From an uncultured Alphaproteobacteria bacterium (GTDB taxonomy: Bacteria > Pseudomonadota > Alphaproteobacteria > SP197): a stretch of DNA of 64,000 nt. Shown piece by piece: positions 36,972 through 46,002 of the stretch. The notes beneath the pieces were generated by a model. It worked only from the letters and a program-made list of their open reading frames with translations, was not told where the DNA came from and made no database searches. The translations under genes were made by a program, and so were the position numbers. The stretch lies in NCBI GenBank assembly GCA_943787175.1, contig CALSLK010000010.1, positions 1 to 64,000 on the forward strand, in the 5' to 3' direction. Each line of letters opens with the position of its first letter. Positions within the stretch are counted from its first letter, which is position 1.

Positions 36972-38225
36972 ATGACGCAGACCATGACGCACCGGGAACG
37001 GGTTCTGAAATTCATCCGGCCGGAAATGGAGACCATCTTCTCGCTGGAGGAATATGCCGGCCGCCTGGAACGCGTGAAGGCGGGTATGGCGGCCGCAGGT
37101 CTCGACCTGCTTTACCTCACCTCGCCGGAAGCCATCTGTTATCTCTCGGGCTTCCGGGCCGAATGGTATCAGGCGCAGGGGCCCATGAGCTGGCTGCCGA
37201 TCAGCGGTCTTGCCGTTCATGTCGATGCCGATGACTACATCCATTTCGAAGTCCAGAATGAACAGATCATTGCGGGCTTCACCTCGGTCTCGCGTGATCT
37301 GCGGATCTTTGGTGGTGATGCCCAGCCCGGCAACGATGTGCTCGACTTCATCGTCGACGAACTCGACGGCGAAGGCTGGCTAAAGGGCAGGGTGGGGCTG
37401 GAGATGTTCAGTTACCGTCCCAACCGTGGTGTCAGCGAAATGATGCAGGCCGCCATGGAAGCCAAGGGCGCGACCGTGGTCGATGGCACGGCCATCGTGG
37501 GCAACGTCAGGAAGATCAAATCACCTCAGGAAATTGCCTTCACGCGGACCGCCGCCAAAATCGGCGATATCGGCATGCAGGCCGCACACGATGCCATCTG
37601 GCCTGGTGTTACCGAGCTTGATGTTTACGGCGAGGTCATTCGCGCCATGGCTCAAGCCGGCGGTGAAAACCCTTCGATCACCATGCCGGTTTCCTCAGGC
37701 GCCAAATCGTCGTGCATGCATGCGCTGGCCTCGCGCAAGAAGATCATGCCCGGCGAGGTCGTCAATGTGGACCTGTGCGGCGTCTACAACCGCTATCACA
37801 CCAACATGGCGCGCACCTTCTGCATTGGTGAACCCCATCCTGAGGTCTCGCGTTACCTTGATGCCATTACCGGCGTGAAGGCCATGTTGGCCAAGGTCAT
37901 CCGACCCAACCTGCCGGTACGCGAACTGTTACAGACCATCGAAGCCTATTACCGCGAAACCGGCATCTGGCAGGACCAGTGCTGGATCGGCGGTTATGAT
38001 CTGGGCATGTCGTTCCCGCCCGATTGGGTCGGGCCATGGTTCTATGATGTCCATAACGAACCTGGTGATGAGGTCTTCGAGCCCGGCATGACAACCAATT
38101 ACGAAGCCAACTTCTACCTGCCTGATCTGGCGGGCATGTCGATGTTCATCGACATGATGGTCTTTACCGAGGACAGCGCGGAATTCCTGCAGGAAACCCC
38201 GGCGCGGATGCCCGTCATCGAATGA
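36972..38225 (+). CDS. Creatinase/ectoine hydrolase-like M24 family hydrolase
   Basis: 417 residues from ATG 36972 (AGGTAGG upstream). The N-terminal creatinase-like domain includes LYLTSPEAICYLSGFRAEWYQ. The C-terminal pita-bread domain has EVVNVDLCGVYNRYHTNMART and GGYDLGMSFPPDW. In metallopeptidases these read D...D and GHGIG. Here the second Asp is Asn and the His is missing, as in the non-metallo members creatinase and DoeA. It probably hydrolyses a C-N bond in a small compatible solute or guanidino compound. Overlaps recX by 4 nt. Confidence 0.85.
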   Translation: MTQTMTHRERVLKFIRPEMETIFSLEEYAGRLERVKAGMAAAGLDLLYLTSPEAICYLSGFRAEWYQAQGPMSWLPISGLAVHVDADDYIHFEVQNEQIIAGFTSVSRDLRIFGGDAQPGNDVLDFIVDELDGEGWLKGRVGLEMFSYRPNRGVSEMMQAAMEAKGATVVDGTAIVGNVRKIKSPQEIAFTRTAAKIGDIGMQAAHDAIWPGVTELDVYGEVIRAMAQAGGENPSITMPVSSGAKSSCMHALASRKKIMPGEVVNVDLCGVYNRYHTNMARTFCIGEPHPEVSRYLDAITGVKAMLAKVIRPNLPVRELLQTIEAYYRETGIWQDQCWIGGYDLGMSFPPDWVGPWFYDVHNEPGDEVFEPGMTTNYEANFYLPDLAGMSMFIDMMVFTEDSAEFLQETPARMPVIE

Positions 38226-38784
38226 GCGAGAAACGCGCTCGAAAGCCGCGTCGCATCACGCCGGACTATCTCGAGCGCGCAGCGTTGTTCTATCTCCAGC
38301 GTTACTCCAGTTCCTCAGGCAATCTCAAATCCGTCCTGCAGCGCAAGGTCTGGCGTGCGGCGCGTGAAACCGAGATCGATCAGGAAGAAGCCAACGGCTG
38401 GATTGATGATGTCGTTGCTAAGATCGTGCGCGCGGGACTGCTGGATGATCGCCGATATGCCGAAACCCGCGTGCTTTCCCTGCGCCGGTCCGGTGAATCC
38501 GCCCGTTCCATTCGCATGAAACTTGCCGCCAAGGGTGTCGAGGGTGATCTGGTGGAGCGCGCCCTGCAGCAGGATGAGCCCGAAAACGATGAACTCACCG
38601 CAGCCATTGCCTATGCGCGCAAGCGGCGTCTGGGCCCGTTCCACAAGGCTGGCAAACGTGAAGAACGCCAGGATAAGGACCTGGCCGCCCTGGCCCGGCG
38701 TGGCTTCAGCTACGAGACCTGCCGTCTCGTGATCGAAGCCCCGATGAACGCGCCCTCGAGGTGCTTCTGGCTGAACGCTTCTGA
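38222..38784 (+). pseudogene. recX: RecX recombination regulator, C-terminal frameshift
   Basis: RecX three-helix repeats are seen in YLERAALFYLQRYSSSSGNLKSVL (usual first repeat, two pieces), DVVAKIVRAGLLDDRRYAET and SIRMKLAAKGVEGDLVERAL. The frame is lost at the CCCC run 38739-38742. Removing two C restores ...VIEADERALEVLLAERF and a stop at 38782-38784, the expected RecX end. As given, the frame reads on to 38821. RecX inhibits RecA filaments. recA is not in the window. Confidence 0.8.
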
Positions 38785-38869
38785 ATCCACTTCGCACCGG
38801 GTTTTTGCTCGCCGACGGTGATGTCATGGGCAAAACTGCTTGCCCCGGTGCAGCATGGAGATTGCCAAG

Positions 38870-39640
38870 ATGCCCCTTCTCGAACGCTCTGACCATGAAG
38901 GCGCGCTGGTTCTCACTCTGAATCGGCCCGACAAACGCAATGCGCTCAACGCCGCCCTGTGGGAAGAACTTTGCGAAGCGCTCGTCGAGGCGCGCGAACA
39001 GGCTGCGCGTTGTGTTGTTCTGGCAGGGGCTGGCAAGGCGTTCTGCGGCGGGGGAGACGTAAGCGAAGCCGTTGATGCCGATGATGCTTTTTTCGAGAAG
39101 ATCTACCGCCTCACGCACCAGGCCGTCGAAGCGCTTTACACCTTGCCCTGCCCGACCATCGCGATGGTCCATGGAGCTGCGATCGGTGCGGGTCTGGAAC
39201 TGGCCCTTGCCTGTGACTTTCGCTTCGCCGGAGAGTCATCGTTTTTCGATATCGGGTTCACCAGATTTGCTGCGCCGCCAGAGGCGATTTCTGCAGCTAT
39301 GTTGCCCCGCCTTCTTGGCCTTGAGCAGGCCAAGTACTGGGTTTTCACCGGAGAACGCTGGACCGGCGAACAAGCCAGGGCCAATGGGTTGGTGGGTGCG
39401 TTGTTCCCTGATGAACAGCTCAGGAACGAAACGATGGCATTTGCCACGCAACTCGCCAGTGGGCCGACGGCTGCCTATGGCATGGGCAAGAACCTCATGA
39501 ACCAGAGTTATGATCGTTCCGTGGAAGACACCATGGCCGCTACGTTGCACGACGGCCTCGCCAGCATGAAAACCAGCGATGCCGCCGAAGCAATCAAGGC
39601 CATGGTCGAACGCCGGGAACCGAACTTCACCGGAAGTTAG
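38870..39640 (+). CDS. Enoyl-CoA hydratase/isomerase family protein
   Basis: 256 residues from ATG 38870 with GGAG upstream. Crotonase-fold oxyanion-hole blocks are AGAGKAFCGGGDVSEA and IAMVHGAAIGAGLELALACDFRFA. FDIGFTRFAAPPEAISAAMLPRL covers the usual catalytic Glu region, but the position is not the standard G-L-x-P-E, so the reaction (hydratase, isomerase or another crotonase) is open. The following gap, 39641-39828, shows no gene. Confidence 0.88.
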   Translation: MPLLERSDHEGALVLTLNRPDKRNALNAALWEELCEALVEAREQAARCVVLAGAGKAFCGGGDVSEAVDADDAFFEKIYRLTHQAVEALYTLPCPTIAMVHGAAIGAGLELALACDFRFAGESSFFDIGFTRFAAPPEAISAAMLPRLLGLEQAKYWVFTGERWTGEQARANGLVGALFPDEQLRNETMAFATQLASGPTAAYGMGKNLMNQSYDRSVEDTMAATLHDGLASMKTSDAAEAIKAMVERREPNFTGS

Positions 39641-39828
39641 AGCAAGCAAACCTCTGTCCTCCTATCCCCGCCTCGCCAACCCATCGGCAATCCGGCCACT
39701 TGCAATCGCTGCTTTGTCATCATATGAGAACAATAAGTGAACTCTTCTGGTGGTAAACGCATCGACACGGGTTTTGGGGTGCATGGGGTTGAATCAGCGT
39801 TTTGCGCAAAGACCCCCTCTGGCAGGGC

Positions 39829-40737
39829 TCAGGCCATGCGTTCGGTCTTGCGTTCCTGGACCAGGGCCATGCCGGCCATCAGGACAAACAGGGCCAGCCA
39901 GATCCAGATGGCGTGGGTTTCGCCGAAGATCACCATGCCCCACAGGATACCGGTGATGGTCGCGACATAGGTCGCCTGGGAGGCAAAGACGGGACCGGTG
40001 CGTTGCAGGACATAGAGAAACACCGTGTAGCTCAGCGCGTTGATCATGAACATCAGCACCGAAGCCCAGTGGGCTTGGGTCCAGGGGACCGTGATGTCCA
40101 TGAAGTTGTCGGTTGCCAGCGCCAGGGGAAGCATCAGCAAGGCACCGCAAAGCTGCAAAGCGCCGACCAGGGGGATGGGATCGATCCCTTCAGGCCCGCG
40201 CAGCGCAAGCAGCAGGTTCTCGATCGTGAAACAGGCCGGCACCAGCAGCGCAAGCAGGGCCCACAGGAGAGCAACACCGCCCTCGGCACCAATCGAGGGC
40301 AACATGATCATCAGGATGGCAACAAAGCCCAGCGCCAGTCCGCCCAGCCGAAGCGCAGCGGGTTTGTCGATGCCAAGCACGATCGATGCGCCATAGGTCA
40401 TGATCGGAACCAGCGTCATGGTGATCGCCAGCAGACCAGCGCCGATATTGGGCGCGACATAGAAGATCAGGCCTGTCGGCAGGGTCGTGCCGAAGACACC
40501 GCAGATCACATAGAAGCCGATGGCGCGGGGATTGAGTGGAAGAGGCGTGCGACGGATCGCGGCAATCGAGAGCAACAGCAGGCCGCCGCCCACACCCTGC
40601 CAGAACGTCAGGCCGAAGGGGTGATGGCCGCCTTCGCTGGCAATGCGGGCCAGAGCAAAGAACAGGCCCCAGGAACCACCGGCCACAACCAAAAGAAACA
40701 GGAACCACAGCCGCGCCCGATCAAACGTCAGACTCAT
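39829..40737 (-). CDS. DMT-superfamily (EamA) transporter, copy 1
   Basis: 302 residues with ten hydrophobic segments in two EamA repeats (FLFLLVVAGGSWGLFFALARIASEGG at the start of the first). It starts within the stop of the upstream paralogue (ATGA). Likely exports or exchanges a metabolite such as an amino acid; substrate unknown. Confidence 0.85.
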   Translation of the reverse strand: MSLTFDRARLWFLFLLVVAGGSWGLFFALARIASEGGHHPFGLTFWQGVGGGLLLLSIAAIRRTPLPLNPRAIGFYVICGVFGTTLPTGLIFYVAPNIGAGLLAITMTLVPIMTYGASIVLGIDKPAALRLGGLALGFVAILMIMLPSIGAEGGVALLWALLALLVPACFTIENLLLALRGPEGIDPIPLVGALQLCGALLMLPLALATDNFMDITVPWTQAHWASVLMFMINALSYTVFLYVLQRTGPVFASQATYVATITGILWGMVIFGETHAIWIWLALFVLMAGMALVQERKTERMA

Positions 40738-41666
40738 GTCACGGTCACGGTGCGCTCAACCTTGCGTTCATGCACCATGGCCATGCCGGCCAGCATGGTG
40801 ACCAGCGCGACCCAGAACCACAGGCCATGACTTTCGCCCAGCAATGCCATACCCCACAGGATGCCGGTCAGCACCGTGAAGTAACCCGACATCGACGCCA
40901 GCACCGGGCCTGCGGCAAAGATCAGCGCGATGAACATGCCGTAACTCAGGATGTTGACGACAAAGATCGCCAGTACCGAGAGCTCCGCATTGCTCAACGG
41001 CCAGGTGATGGGATACCAGGTCCCGGTCGCCAGCATGACAGGGGTCATGATCAAACCGCCGGTCAGCACCATGCCGCAGACCAGAACGGTTGCATCGGTG
41101 CCACGCGGACTGCGTATGGCAACAAAGACATTCTCGATCGCGTAACCCAGAGGCACCAACAGCGCGACGAGCACCCAGAGCGGGTCGGTGATGCTGGTTT
41201 CCGAACCAGGAAGCACCAGCAGCGCAACTGCCAACACGCCCAGAGCAATGCCCAGAGTGCGCATGACCTGGAATTTGTCGATGCGCAGAGCGAGCGAAAG
41301 GATGTAGGCCGCGATCGGCACCGTGGCCATCAGCATCGCCATGATGCCTGCCGAGATATGCTCTGCGGCATAAAACAACGCGAGCGTCGGCATGATCGTT
41401 CCGATCAGACCGCAGAAGACATAAAGCTGCAGATGCACCTTATCGAGTGGCAGGCGTTTGCGACGGATGGCCAGAATGATCAGCAGAATGGCGCCGCCGC
41501 CAATCCCTTGCCACCAGGTCAGTCCAAAGGGATGTGCGCCGTCCTCGGTCGCGGTTTTGGCCAGCGCGGGCACAAGGCCCCAGATCCCACCGCAGAACAC
41601 CATGGTGAGATAGATAGCAAGACGACGCTGCCAAAGTGGGCGCGATGGATCAAAGATGGGGCGCAA
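40734..41666 (-). CDS. DMT-superfamily (EamA) transporter, copy 2
   Basis: 310 residues, a clear paralogue of copy 1. Shared strings include HPFGLT-W-QG-GGG and WGMA-LGESH-LW in the last helices. The start is TTG 41666; a later ATG would cut into TM1. The two copies overlap by 4 nt and may form a heterodimer or reflect recent tandem duplication. Divergent from the ABC-F gene. Confidence 0.83.
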   Translation of the reverse strand: MRPIFDPSRPLWQRRLAIYLTMVFCGGIWGLVPALAKTATEDGAHPFGLTWWQGIGGGAILLIILAIRRKRLPLDKVHLQLYVFCGLIGTIMPTLALFYAAEHISAGIMAMLMATVPIAAYILSLALRIDKFQVMRTLGIALGVLAVALLVLPGSETSITDPLWVLVALLVPLGYAIENVFVAIRSPRGTDATVLVCGMVLTGGLIMTPVMLATGTWYPITWPLSNAELSVLAIFVVNILSYGMFIALIFAAGPVLASMSGYFTVLTGILWGMALLGESHGLWFWVALVTMLAGMAMVHERKVERTVTVT

Positions 41667-41795
41667 CGCAAACCGCTTTCATGGTGGACGGGCTGCGGGA
41701 ATGCGCCCGGCGGCATCCTGTCACCGCACCAAATCGTCGGCAAGGCGCATTGCATGGCTGCAATCTGGTCCTGCAACGTGCTATGCCCTGCCGCC

Positions 41796-43592
41796 ATGGC
41801 CCCACCGATCCTCACCCTGCGCGATATTGCTGTCCACGCCGACCGTGAACCCCTGTTCCAGGGACTCGAGTTGTCGCTGGAGGCTGGCGACCGTTTTTGC
41901 CTGATCGGGCGCAACGGCAGTGGCAAATCGACTTTGCTGCGCGTGATGTCGGGCCAAGTCGACCCTGACAAGGGCGAGCGATTCGTTCAGCCGGGCACGA
42001 CTGTTGGTGTCTTGGCCCAGGATCTGCTGGACCAGCCCGAAGGTACTGCAGGGGAATGGGCCGCATCGGGGCTGGCCGATGACGCCGGGGCTTACCGGGC
42101 CGAAGCGTTTCTGGATCGTCTGGGTCTTGATGCAAGCCGCGAGATGGCAGGGCTTTCTGGCGGTGAGCAGCGCCGCGCCCATCTGGCCCGCACACTGGCT
42201 GCCGAACCCGATGTTTTGCTGCTGGATGAGCCGACCAACCATCTCGATATCCGCGCCATCGAATGGCTCGAAAACTTTGTCGGTTCCTGGCGCGGTGCCG
42301 TGATCATTGTCAGCCATGACCGCGCTTTTCTGCGCCGTGTCACCAAGTCCATGATCTGGCTCGATCGCAAAACCCTGCGTCGCAGGGATGCCGGGTTCGA
42401 GACGTTCGAGACCTGGGCCGAAGAAGTTGCCGATGCCGATGAGAAGAATGCTGCCCGGGTTCAGCGCCGCATTTCCGAAGAAGAGCGTTACATGGAGCGC
42501 GGCGTCACTGCGCGGCGCACGCGCAACATGCGTCGGGTCGCGGCCCTGTCCAGTCTGCGCCAGGAGCAATCAGCCCTGCGCCGCGCCCATCAGGCCGACG
42601 CCAGGATTGGTCTGGAAGGCGGCGCATCGCGCAGCAACCTGGTGATCCAGACCCAAGGCATCACCAAGGCTTATGGGGACCGCACCATTGTCGCTCCCTT
42701 CACAACGCGCATTCTGCGCGGTGACCGCATCGGCATTGTCGGCCCCAATGGTGCCGGCAAGACCACGCTGATCCGCATGCTGACCGGGCATCTTGAAGCC
42801 GATGCGGGAACCGTGCGCCGTGCCGAAAACCTGCAGATCGTCTATTTCGATCAGCAGCGTCAGGCCCTTGATCCCGACAGCACGCCGTGGAAAACGCTGG
42901 CCCACGGAAACAGCGACCGCGTCAATGTCCGCGGTGAATCACGTCATGTCGTGGCCTATCTGCGCGATTTCCTGTTTGCCGAAAACCAGGCACGCCAGCC
43001 CATCCGCTCGCTTTCGGGTGGTGAGCGCAACCGGTTGCTGCTTGCCCGCCTGTTCACCCAGCCGGCCGATCTTCTGGTGCTCGATGAGCCGACCAACGAT
43101 CTCGACATGGAAACCCTCGATCTCCTGCAGGAAGTGCTTTCAGAGTTTCCCGGAACCCTGCTGGTCGTTAGCCATGACCGTGATTTCCTCGACCGCCTTG
43201 TCACCGTGACCTATGGCGTGGAAGGCGACGGTGTCATCGTTGAATGCCCCGGCGGTTACGCCGACTACCGCCGTCAGCAGGCCCGTATCGGGGCCGAACC
43301 TGCCGACGAGAAGATTGTAGGGCAGAAGAGCGCACCGGCCAAAGCCAAGAAGCGCAAGAAACTCAGCTACAAGATTCAGCGCGAACTCGACATGTTGCCC
43401 GACCAGATCAGCGGCCTGGAATCAGAGATCAAGAAGCTGGAAAACACGCTGGCCGATTCAGCGCTCTTCACCCGTGACCCCGATGCCTACAACACCGCCG
43501 TTGCCCGATTGGGGAAAGCCCAGGGCGAGCTGACCAAAGCCGAAGAACGCTGGCTGGAACTTGAAGAGCTGCGCGAGTCGAGCAAAGCCTGA
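41796..43592 (+). CDS. uup: ABC-F ATPase, Uup type
   Basis: 598 residues from ATG 41796 (MAPPILTLRDIAVHADREP). It has two ABC domains without membrane segments: Walker A GRNGSGKSTLL and GPNGAGKTTLI, signatures LSGGEQRRAHLART and LSGGERNRLLLARL, both followed by LLDEPTNHLD-type or VLDEPTNDLD blocks. A C-terminal coiled coil (ISGLESEIKKLENTL and on) marks Uup. ABC-F proteins act on ribosomes or DNA branches. The larger open frame upstream of 41796 is antisense to the DMT genes and not coding. Confidence 0.93.
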   Translation: MAPPILTLRDIAVHADREPLFQGLELSLEAGDRFCLIGRNGSGKSTLLRVMSGQVDPDKGERFVQPGTTVGVLAQDLLDQPEGTAGEWAASGLADDAGAYRAEAFLDRLGLDASREMAGLSGGEQRRAHLARTLAAEPDVLLLDEPTNHLDIRAIEWLENFVGSWRGAVIIVSHDRAFLRRVTKSMIWLDRKTLRRRDAGFETFETWAEEVADADEKNAARVQRRISEEERYMERGVTARRTRNMRRVAALSSLRQEQSALRRAHQADARIGLEGGASRSNLVIQTQGITKAYGDRTIVAPFTTRILRGDRIGIVGPNGAGKTTLIRMLTGHLEADAGTVRRAENLQIVYFDQQRQALDPDSTPWKTLAHGNSDRVNVRGESRHVVAYLRDFLFAENQARQPIRSLSGGERNRLLLARLFTQPADLLVLDEPTNDLDMETLDLLQEVLSEFPGTLLVVSHDRDFLDRLVTVTYGVEGDGVIVECPGGYADYRRQQARIGAEPADEKIVGQKSAPAKAKKRKKLSYKIQRELDMLPDQISGLESEIKKLENTLADSALFTRDPDAYNTAVARLGKAQGELTKAEERWLELEELRESSKA

Positions 43593-44186
43593 CTACGTCA
43601 GCGGCCAGTATTCGTATTCCATGAACCGTGCAGCGCGGGCCGCGAGTTTTTCGCCGTGCAGGCGTTCGATGACGTGAAGCGTCATGTCGATCCCTGCAGA
43701 GACGCCGGAGGAGCAGATGATGCGGCCGTTATCGGCCCAGCGCGCACCTTCCTGGATGTCGACACTGGGCTCGATGCTGCGCAGCCAGTCATAGGTGTTC
43801 CAATGGGTCGTTGCCTTCAGATTTTTCAGCAAGCCTGCGGCAGCCAGAAGATGGGCGCCGGTGCAGACTGACAGCATCATCTCGACCTTGTCGTTCTGCT
43901 GCCTGATCCAGTCTGCAATCTCGGGCCGCTTGGCCAGCGGGCGTGTGCCAGCGCCGCCGGGGATCAGCAGAAGGTCGACCTCGGGCATGGTCTCGAAGGA
44001 CCAGCGCGGTGTCATGACAAGGCCGCCGACACCACTGACCGGCGACATGGTCTCGCCCACCATGCCGGTCTCGAACAGCGCTTCGCCCTCTGATGATTCA
44101 ACAGAGATGAAGGCTTCGAACGGGCCGACACAATCCAACGGTTCAACACCGTCGAAGATATAGATGGCGGCGATGCGTGAGGTCAT
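43593..44186 (-). CDS. DJ-1/PfpI-family protein
   Basis: 197 residues. The nucleophile-elbow Cys is in MLSVCTGAHLLAAAGLL, with IPGGAGTRPLAK and TTHWNTYDWLR typical of isonitrile hydratase/transcription-factor-type DJ-1 domains. No AraC helix-turn-helix follows. It lies 22 nt after oppC on the same strand, so it may be cotranscribed, but a peptide-related role is not evident. Confidence 0.85.
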   Translation of the reverse strand: MTSRIAAIYIFDGVEPLDCVGPFEAFISVESSEGEALFETGMVGETMSPVSGVGGLVMTPRWSFETMPEVDLLLIPGGAGTRPLAKRPEIADWIRQQNDKVEMMLSVCTGAHLLAAAGLLKNLKATTHWNTYDWLRSIEPSVDIQEGARWADNGRIICSSGVSAGIDMTLHVIERLHGEKLAARAARFMEYEYWPLT

Positions 44187-44208
44187 GGCGCGTTCCTTGA
44201 AGAGGGCC

Positions 44209-45072
44209 CTAATGATCCCTTGGATCCAGGGCGTCGCGCAAGCCGTCGCCGATGAAGTTGAGGCAGAACAGGGTTGTGGCCAGGAAGACGGCCGGGAACA
44301 GCAGCATCCAGGGCGAGGCCTGCATGGTCTGGGAACCTTCGGAGATCAGCACGCCCCAGCTTGTCATGGGTTCCTGCACGCCAAGTCCCAGAAACGAGAG
44401 GAAGGATTCGAACAGGATCACCTGAGGCACGGTCAGGGTAGCGAAGACGACGACAGGGCCCATGAGATTGGGAACGATGTGACGGCGTACAATCTGGCTT
44501 GTCGGTGCGCCCATGGCCTGAGCCGCACGCACGAAGTCCTGGCGCTTCAGGGACAAGGTCTGGCCGCGCACGATACGCGCCATGTCGAGCCATGACACTG
44601 CACCCAGAGCGACAAACATCAGGATGGGGTCGCGCCCGAAGAAGACCATGAGCAGGATCACGAAGAACATGAAGGGCAGGGCATAAAGCACATCGACCAC
44701 ACGCATCAGCAGGGCGTCGATCGCCCCGCCCAGGTAACCGGCGAGTGCGCCCCAGGTCACACCGATCAGGACGGCAACCATGGTTGCAGCGATACCAAGC
44801 GCCAGCGAGATGCGCCCGCCGGTCAGGACACGCACCAGGAGGTCGCGCCCGTTGCCGTCCGTGCCGAACCAGTGATCGCTGTCAGGAGGCGTCTGGATCT
44901 TCTCCCAGTCGATGGCGTCGAGTTCGTAACCAGACAGCATCGGGCCGAAGACGCAGGCCAGGGTAATGAGCCCAAGGATGATGGCCGAGACAACCGCCGC
45001 ACGGTTGCGCGCCAGTCGCGTTGTGGCGTCACGCCAGGGAGAGCGTGGAGGGGCAAGCGTCAGGTCAGTCAT
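44209..45072 (-). CDS. oppC: Peptide ABC transporter permease, OppC/DppC type
   Basis: 287 residues from ATG 45072 (MTDLTLAPPRSPW); the start overlaps the oppB stop by 8 nt. It has the OppC_N region, six helices and the EAA loop FVRAAQAMGAPTSQIVRRHIVPNL. GTDGNGRDLLVRVL is the conserved DppC/OppC periplasmic motif. Confidence 0.92.
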   Translation of the reverse strand: MTDLTLAPPRSPWRDATTRLARNRAAVVSAIILGLITLACVFGPMLSGYELDAIDWEKIQTPPDSDHWFGTDGNGRDLLVRVLTGGRISLALGIAATMVAVLIGVTWGALAGYLGGAIDALLMRVVDVLYALPFMFFVILLMVFFGRDPILMFVALGAVSWLDMARIVRGQTLSLKRQDFVRAAQAMGAPTSQIVRRHIVPNLMGPVVVFATLTVPQVILFESFLSFLGLGVQEPMTSWGVLISEGSQTMQASPWMLLFPAVFLATTLFCLNFIGDGLRDALDPRDH

Positions 45073-45982
45073 GACGCACCCGGGGATCGAACAGGGGGTA
45101 AAGCAGATCAACGATCAGATTGAGCAGGATGATCAGCACCGCATAGAAAATCACGACACCCATGACCAACGTGTAATCGCGGTTGAGCGCGCCCTGCACG
45201 AAGTACCGCCCGATGCCTGGAATGCCGAAGATCTGCTCGATCACGACCGAACCGGTAATGATGCCTGCGGTCGCCGGGCCCAGATAGGAAAGCACAGGAA
45301 GAGCTGCCGCGCGCATGGCGTGACCGGTGATTGTGGCGCGCTCGGAAAGGCCCTTGGCGCGCGCCGTACGGATGAAGTCGGCCCGCAGCACTTCCAGCAT
45401 GGAGCCACGGGTCAGGCGCGCGATGGTGGCAATCTGGGGCAGGGCTAATGCCAGCACAGGAAGGATGGCGTGGTTGATGCCGCCCCAACCGCCGACCGGC
45501 AGCAGGGCAAACCAGACGCCAAGAACCAGGGTCATGATGGGTGCAACGACAAAGTTGGGAACGGCAATGCCGGTCATTGCCGCGCCCATCACGGCCATGT
45601 CGCTGAAGGTGTTGCGTCGCAGTGCCGCCAGCGAACCGGCAGCAAAGCCGATTGCGACCGCAAGGACCATGGCCGAGGCGCCAAGCTGCATGGAAATCGG
45701 AAAACCGTCGGCCAGCAGTTCGCTGACGCCAAAATCGCGATAGCGGAACGAGGGTCCGAAATCGCCGGTCAGAATGTTGCCGAGATAACGCACGAATTGT
45801 GCGGTGAGCGGCTCGTCCAGGTGATAGGCACGCTCCAGGTTGGCCGCGACTTCCGGTGGAACCTGACGTTCCTGATCAAACGGGCCACCTGGTGCCAGGC
45901 GGATCATGAAAAACGCGATGGTGATGACCACAAGAATTGTGGGAACCGCGCTTGCCAGCCTCCGGGCTGCGTAACTGAACAC
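45065..45982 (-). CDS. oppB: Peptide ABC transporter permease, OppB/DppB type
   Basis: 305 residues. N-terminal MFSYAARRLASAVPTILVV and FFMIRLAPGGPFD are OppB hallmarks; the EAA loop is FIRTARAKGLSERATITGHA. Forms the channel with OppC. No OppD or OppF ATPase is encoded here, so energy must come from a shared or distant subunit. Confidence 0.93.
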   Translation of the reverse strand: MFSYAARRLASAVPTILVVITIAFFMIRLAPGGPFDQERQVPPEVAANLERAYHLDEPLTAQFVRYLGNILTGDFGPSFRYRDFGVSELLADGFPISMQLGASAMVLAVAIGFAAGSLAALRRNTFSDMAVMGAAMTGIAVPNFVVAPIMTLVLGVWFALLPVGGWGGINHAILPVLALALPQIATIARLTRGSMLEVLRADFIRTARAKGLSERATITGHAMRAAALPVLSYLGPATAGIITGSVVIEQIFGIPGIGRYFVQGALNRDYTLVMGVVIFYAVLIILLNLIVDLLYPLFDPRVRHD

Positions 45983-46002
45983 TGTCGTTTCGCCGCGCCG
46001 CC

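Noticed and set aside
40536-41795. A 420-codon N-terminal extension of the ABC-F open frame
   Set aside because: It is antisense to two well-supported DMT genes, has shadow-type composition (GQHRHQ-rich), and the true ATG at 41796 starts directly before the first ABC domain.
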